A DNA stretch of 64,000 nucleotides from Neobacillus sp. YX16. Its GTDB lineage: Bacteria; Bacillota; Bacilli; Bacillales; Cytobacillaceae. A program made the position numbers and the translations under genes. Numbering within the stretch: position 1 is the stretch's first letter; each line of letters starts with the position of its first letter. Location: assembly GCF_030123505.1 (NCBI RefSeq), contig NZ_CP126115.1, forward strand, positions 3,548,001 through 3,612,000, in the 5' to 3' direction. Below the pieces are notes generated by a model. That model saw nothing but the letters and a program-made list of their open reading frames with translations. It was not told where the DNA came from and searched no databases. This document shows positions 60,899 to 64,000 of the stretch, piece after piece.

Positions 60899-62414
60899 GT
60901 GCTCCAGTCCAATTCGTAATAATCTCCTTAACCTTTAAAGCAGATGTAGTAAGGTGATCTTGTCTTTCATTTAACCAGCTTGCTAATTCTTCCTGTTCCT
61001 GTATTCGGACTTGAATTGTTTTTTCCATTCTGCTTGGGCTAGGTCCACCTTGTAAATCACGGATTTGAACAAAGTATTCAGGGCTTAGGCATTGTTTTAA
61101 TTCTTCTTCTGTTAGAACAGATTTCTTTCCTGCTACATTTTTTGATTGATCGTTTAAAAGTTCCAAAGTTAAGGATTCTAATGATGTTTTTCCGTTTTTC
61201 ATCAATTCCTTAACCGTTAAACTAACCACATGGTGGGCCTGACGGAAGGATAATCCATCTTTTCGGACAATGGTATCGGCTAATTCAGTCACATTTGCAA
61301 AGCTTTCTTTTGCTCTTTTCAGAAGGGTTTCTTTATTAACCTCCATCGTGAGTAAAACAGACGTTAATAAATCATAAATGCCGCCTAATCTTTCAATTGC
61401 TTTCCAGATATAAGGCTGCATATCATCCTCAGTATCAACAATATCTCCAAAGGGTGTATTATGGACCATTAGTAAGACTGTTTGACAATCCCCTGCTACA
61501 CTAGATAAAAGGGCCCTCATATGCTCAATCGAAACAGGATTTCGTTTTTGCGGCATGATTGAACTAATTTGCACATAAGGTGCCGAAAGAAGAAATGCAC
61601 CATACTCCTGTGTACCCCATAATAAGAAGTCTTGCATGGATCTTCCTAAATTTAGTGCTGATAACTGAACAGCGGTCGCACTCTCCGCTATATAATCTGC
61701 GCCTGCAACAGCATCCCAAGCATTATCAATCATCTCCTCGAAACCAAGGAGTTCTTTCATACGTTCTCGATTAATCGCAAATCCTGATGTTGTTAAGGCA
61801 GCTGCTCCCATACTGCTGCGATTGACCGTTTTGTAGGCTGCCTGCATCCGATAGATATCACGTGTAAGCATATCGGTCATCGCATTTAAATAATGACTCA
61901 ATGTTGTTGGCTGCGCCTGCTGGGTATGTGTGTAACCGATCATCACGGTCTCTTTATGTTCATCTGTCAATTCGATAATGGCCTCGCGAAGGTTTAACGC
62001 CTTTTCCACCAATACTAAAAGCTTCTTTCGCAGTGTCATACGGTAAATAGCAATGCCCATATCATTTCGGCTTCTTGCTATATGAAGATTTCCAGCAATA
62101 TCACCTGCATCTTCAATTAAAGAATGCTCAACTTCAAAAAATAAGTCCTCAAATTCACCGGTGTAGCTTCTTCTTTTAACATCTTCCATATCCAAGTTAG
62201 AAACGGCTTTCGCAATTTTTTGTGCCTCTTCACTTTCAACAAGCCCTTGTTCCACGAGCATGATCAAATGGGCATTATGAATCTCCACCATTGATTCAAT
62301 AAATTGTTGCTTTGCCTCATCATAGGCTGGTTCAAGAACCATGGATGTATAGGTTTTAGAAGGAAAAGTTGTACCTTCTTTTTTTAAGATTTGCTCTCTA
62401 AGTGAGGGTTTCAC
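60891..62414 (-). CDS. Argininosuccinate lyase-like enzyme (ASL/fumarase superfamily)
   Basis: A 507-residue lyase: NLHIARSRNDMGIA, GYTHTQQAQPTTLSHYL, and the superfamily signature SSIMPQKRNPVSIEH. It is longer than normal ArgH (about 460) and has no argG beside it. Genes for an ABC permease, creatininase-family amidohydrolase and NAG-kinase-like protein surround it, so a C-N lyase acting on an imported amino-dicarboxylate conjugate is more likely than arginine synthesis. GTG 62414 is chosen (AAGGG 10 bases upstream) over TTG 62423, which touches that site. Confidence 0.85.
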   Translation of the reverse strand: MKPSLREQILKKEGTTFPSKTYTSMVLEPAYDEAKQQFIESMVEIHNAHLIMLVEQGLVESEEAQKIAKAVSNLDMEDVKRRSYTGEFEDLFFEVEHSLIEDAGDIAGNLHIARSRNDMGIAIYRMTLRKKLLVLVEKALNLREAIIELTDEHKETVMIGYTHTQQAQPTTLSHYLNAMTDMLTRDIYRMQAAYKTVNRSSMGAAALTTSGFAINRERMKELLGFEEMIDNAWDAVAGADYIAESATAVQLSALNLGRSMQDFLLWGTQEYGAFLLSAPYVQISSIMPQKRNPVSIEHMRALLSSVAGDCQTVLLMVHNTPFGDIVDTEDDMQPYIWKAIERLGGIYDLLTSVLLTMEVNKETLLKRAKESFANVTELADTIVRKDGLSFRQAHHVVSLTVKELMKNGKTSLESLTLELLNDQSKNVAGKKSVLTEEELKQCLSPEYFVQIRDLQGGPSPSRMEKTIQVRIQEQEELASWLNERQDHLTTSALKVKEIITNWTGAHE

Positions 62415-62437
62415 ATTGGTCAATCCCTTCGATTTGA

Positions 62438-63169
62438 TTAATATTCAAGCCAGTTTTTGATTAAATCATTCATATTTACAGATGCTTTTTCAACAATTAT
62501 CTTGCCCTTTTCATAAGAGGTTTGCTGAATAAGCCCTGTATAACCATCCCATGCCTTCGGAGTTCCTTCTACAAGAATGTATGGGTAATTAGAGAGAGGA
62601 TGCTCCTCTTTAAACTCTTTATCCTCTTCTTCTACATGTACTAAATCAGGACGAAACGCTTTCACAGCAGACATTTCGTATGGTCCGCCATGCCCTCTGC
62701 CTTTTGTACCTTCAAAACCAATTTCTTCTGCAGCGTCGATTGCAACCATTTGCCACCAGTTCACTAATAAGAAGCTTGTATCCGGATGCTTGCCTGTTAC
62801 ATATTCCGCTACCGTTCGAGAAACACCCATATTGCCATCATGGGCATTTAATAAAATTATTTTCTTAATGCCTTGTTCAATAATACCCATCGTAATATCA
62901 ATCAAGTATTCGTGAATAATGCTTGGTCGAATCGGAATGGTCCCTTTATATTTGTTGGTTTTTCCAGGACAGGCTGTATAAGGAACCGTTGGGAACACGG
63001 CACCCCCTAAGCTCGTATCAATCAAATTCGCAAAACCTTCTGCTAAAACAATATCCGTACCTAAAGGAGAATGTGGACCGTGATACTCAAAGCTCCCTAA
63101 TGGAACAACAGCAAATGTTGCCTGCGCAAGCGAATGTAGGTCTCTTCCATGAACATCACATGCTTTCAA
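62438..63169 (-). CDS. Creatininase (creatinine amidohydrolase) family protein
   Basis: A 243-residue metal-dependent hydrolase: VVPLGSFEYHGPHSPLGTDIVLAEG (metal ligands E, H, D), LLNAHDGNMGVSRTVAEY, and GRGHGGPYEMSAVKAF with further His/Glu. The family cleaves cyclic amides or C-N bonds (creatinine, formamide intermediates, mycofactocin precursors). TTG start with AAGGGGGG 6 bases upstream. It lies between the ABC permease and the ASL-like lyase genes, in one operon. Confidence 0.86.
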   Translation of the reverse strand: MKACDVHGRDLHSLAQATFAVVPLGSFEYHGPHSPLGTDIVLAEGFANLIDTSLGGAVFPTVPYTACPGKTNKYKGTIPIRPSIIHEYLIDITMGIIEQGIKKIILLNAHDGNMGVSRTVAEYVTGKHPDTSFLLVNWWQMVAIDAAEEIGFEGTKGRGHGGPYEMSAVKAFRPDLVHVEEEDKEFKEEHPLSNYPYILVEGTPKAWDGYTGLIQQTSYEKGKIIVEKASVNMNDLIKNWLEY

Positions 63170-63184
63170 TGAGATCCCCCCCTT

Positions 63185-64000
63185 TTAAATGGCTGATCCT
63201 GCTTTTCCATCTGTTATTTTTTGCGAAACAAAAAGTACTATAATAATCAGAATGATTTGCAGCACACCGTATGCGCAAGCTGTTCCGAATTGGAAGGCAT
63301 ACATTTTTTGGAATATCGCAACAGATAACGGCATAGTAGAGGTACTATAAATTAAGATGGAGGCAACAAATTCCCCTATCCCTTGAACCAAGGCCAGCAA
63401 GGTTCCTGCTAAAATACCCGAGAAAGCCATCGGAACAACCACTCTTCTAAACGTATACCACCAGTTTGCACCTAAGCTTCGTGCCGCTTCCTCTATAGAT
63501 TCATCCATTTGCATCAATGCTGCTGAGGTCGAACGGAAAATAAGTGGTAAATGCCGGACAAAATACGCTAATGGTAAAATCCAAAAAGTACCAATTAAGA
63601 CTTGATTAAAGCTGAATACACTAGGTTCACTAAATGCAGCAATTAAGTTAACCGCTACAACGGTACCAGGAAGTGCCCATGGAACCATAATTAAAATATC
63701 CAGTAAGGCTTTTCCTTTAAACCTCGTACGTACCATGGCATAGGCAGCCGCCACACCGAACAAAATATTTCCGGCTGTTGCCACAAAACTCATCTGTAAA
63801 CTGTTCCATATTGGACGCCAGGTTCGCTCATCCGTAAACAAATCAATATAGTGCTGCAATGTATAAGCAGTTGGAATCACTTGAACCGTCCATTCTCCGT
63901 CTACGGAAAAAGAAATCAGGACAAGAACAAGAATTGGAAGCATTAATATAATGACTCCTATAAATGAAAGAAACATAGACATGTATTTTGCAAATTGGGA
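63185..64000 (-). CDS. ABC transporter permease (Fe3+/spermidine/phosphonate-type), 5' end outside window
   Basis: An inner-membrane permease with six helices and the EAA loop IEEAARSLGANWWYTFRRVVVP. Related permeases serve ferric iron, putrescine/spermidine or 2-aminoethylphosphonate importers. The frame is open through base 64000 (SQFAKYMSMF), so the true start is probably beyond the window although an ATG exists at 63982. Further transporter genes are expected to the right. It lies 15 bases before the creatininase-family gene. Confidence 0.87.
   Translation of the reverse strand, partial: SQFAKYMSMFLSFIGVIILMLPILVLVLISFSVDGEWTVQVIPTAYTLQHYIDLFTDERTWRPIWNSLQMSFVATAGNILFGVAAAYAMVRTRFKGKALLDILIMVPWALPGTVVAVNLIAAFSEPSVFSFNQVLIGTFWILPLAYFVRHLPLIFRSTSAALMQMDESIEEAARSLGANWWYTFRRVVVPMAFSGILAGTLLALVQGIGEFVASILIYSTSTMPLSVAIFQKMYAFQFGTACAYGVLQIILIIIVLFVSQKITDGKAGSAI

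Noticed and set aside
60891..62414. argH of arginine biosynthesis
   Set aside because: The fold is right, but the gene is long, lacks argG, and sits in a transport/amidohydrolase operon, so the housekeeping name is not justified.

Overview
The window is chromosomal DNA from a low-GC, endospore-forming member of the Bacillaceae (Bacillus, Neobacillus or Peribacillus-like; I cannot fix the genus). The evidence is AGGAGG-type ribosome binding sites with many TTG and GTG starts, a T-box leader, Fur, Rex, PurR and CcpA-type operators of the Bacillus kind, a YhcN/YlaJ spore lipoprotein behind a sigma-G-like promoter, and YisL. No rRNA, tRNA, CRISPR array, prophage or intact insertion sequence was seen.

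Layout. 1-5.4 kb: the end of an Na+/alanine symporter; a DHA3-type MFS efflux gene preceded by an ErmD-type stalling leader peptide and an attenuator; a GC-rich repeat cluster; a ketopantoate-reductase-family gene; a membrane-anchored trypsin-like protease. 5.5-14.6 kb: mixed small transcription units (MATE/MOP-like membrane protein, DUF4145 protein, MltG-like membrane protein, DinB protein, SLC13 permease, lipoprotein, cytochrome c, hypotheticals) and a 40-codon remnant of a GMC dehydrogenase. 14.8-25.7 kb: an acetolactate synthase paralogue; a Rieske oxygenase divergent from an NCS2 purine permease around a PurR-like operator; GNAT, Nudix and hypothetical genes; a Rex-box formate/nitrite channel; a PRPP synthetase paralogue with altered active-site loops; a Fur-box gene for a Cas4/AddB-like Fe-S protein; an AIM24 protein. 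25.7-30.4 kb: a LysM plus beta-propeller protein, leucine T-box-controlled leuA of the long type, yisL.

30.4-49.4 kb is a catabolic island. Eleven genes read leftward from about 41.5 kb: Baeyer-Villiger monooxygenase, HSL-type esterase, two SDRs, CaiB/BaiF CoA-transferase, acyl-CoA dehydrogenase, CitE-like lyase, MaoC hydratase, MDR reductase, Dabb protein and acyl-CoA ligase. A divergent LysR regulator follows, then aldehyde dehydrogenase, a TRAP transporter (Q, M and two tandem P proteins), and a third SDR. Two CcpA cre-like boxes lie in front of the right-hand units. Read together, the genes suggest uptake of an organic acid or ketone, ketone-to-lactone oxidation, lactone hydrolysis, oxidation to a dicarboxylate, CoA activation, dehydrogenation, hydration, and C-C cleavage by a citramalyl/malyl-CoA-type lyase. 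The substrate is unknown.

49.7-59.8 kb: GNATs, MFS, methyltransferase, quinone-oxidoreductase-like gene, malate:quinone oxidoreductase, then a Tat-linked GMC dehydrogenase operon (subunit 3 with a twin-arginine signal, flavoprotein, TatA) and the YhcN-like lipoprotein. 59.9-64 kb: an operon cut by the window edge, with ABC permease, creatininase-family amidohydrolase, argininosuccinate-lyase-like enzyme and BadF/NAG-kinase-like ATPase; its pathway is not clear.
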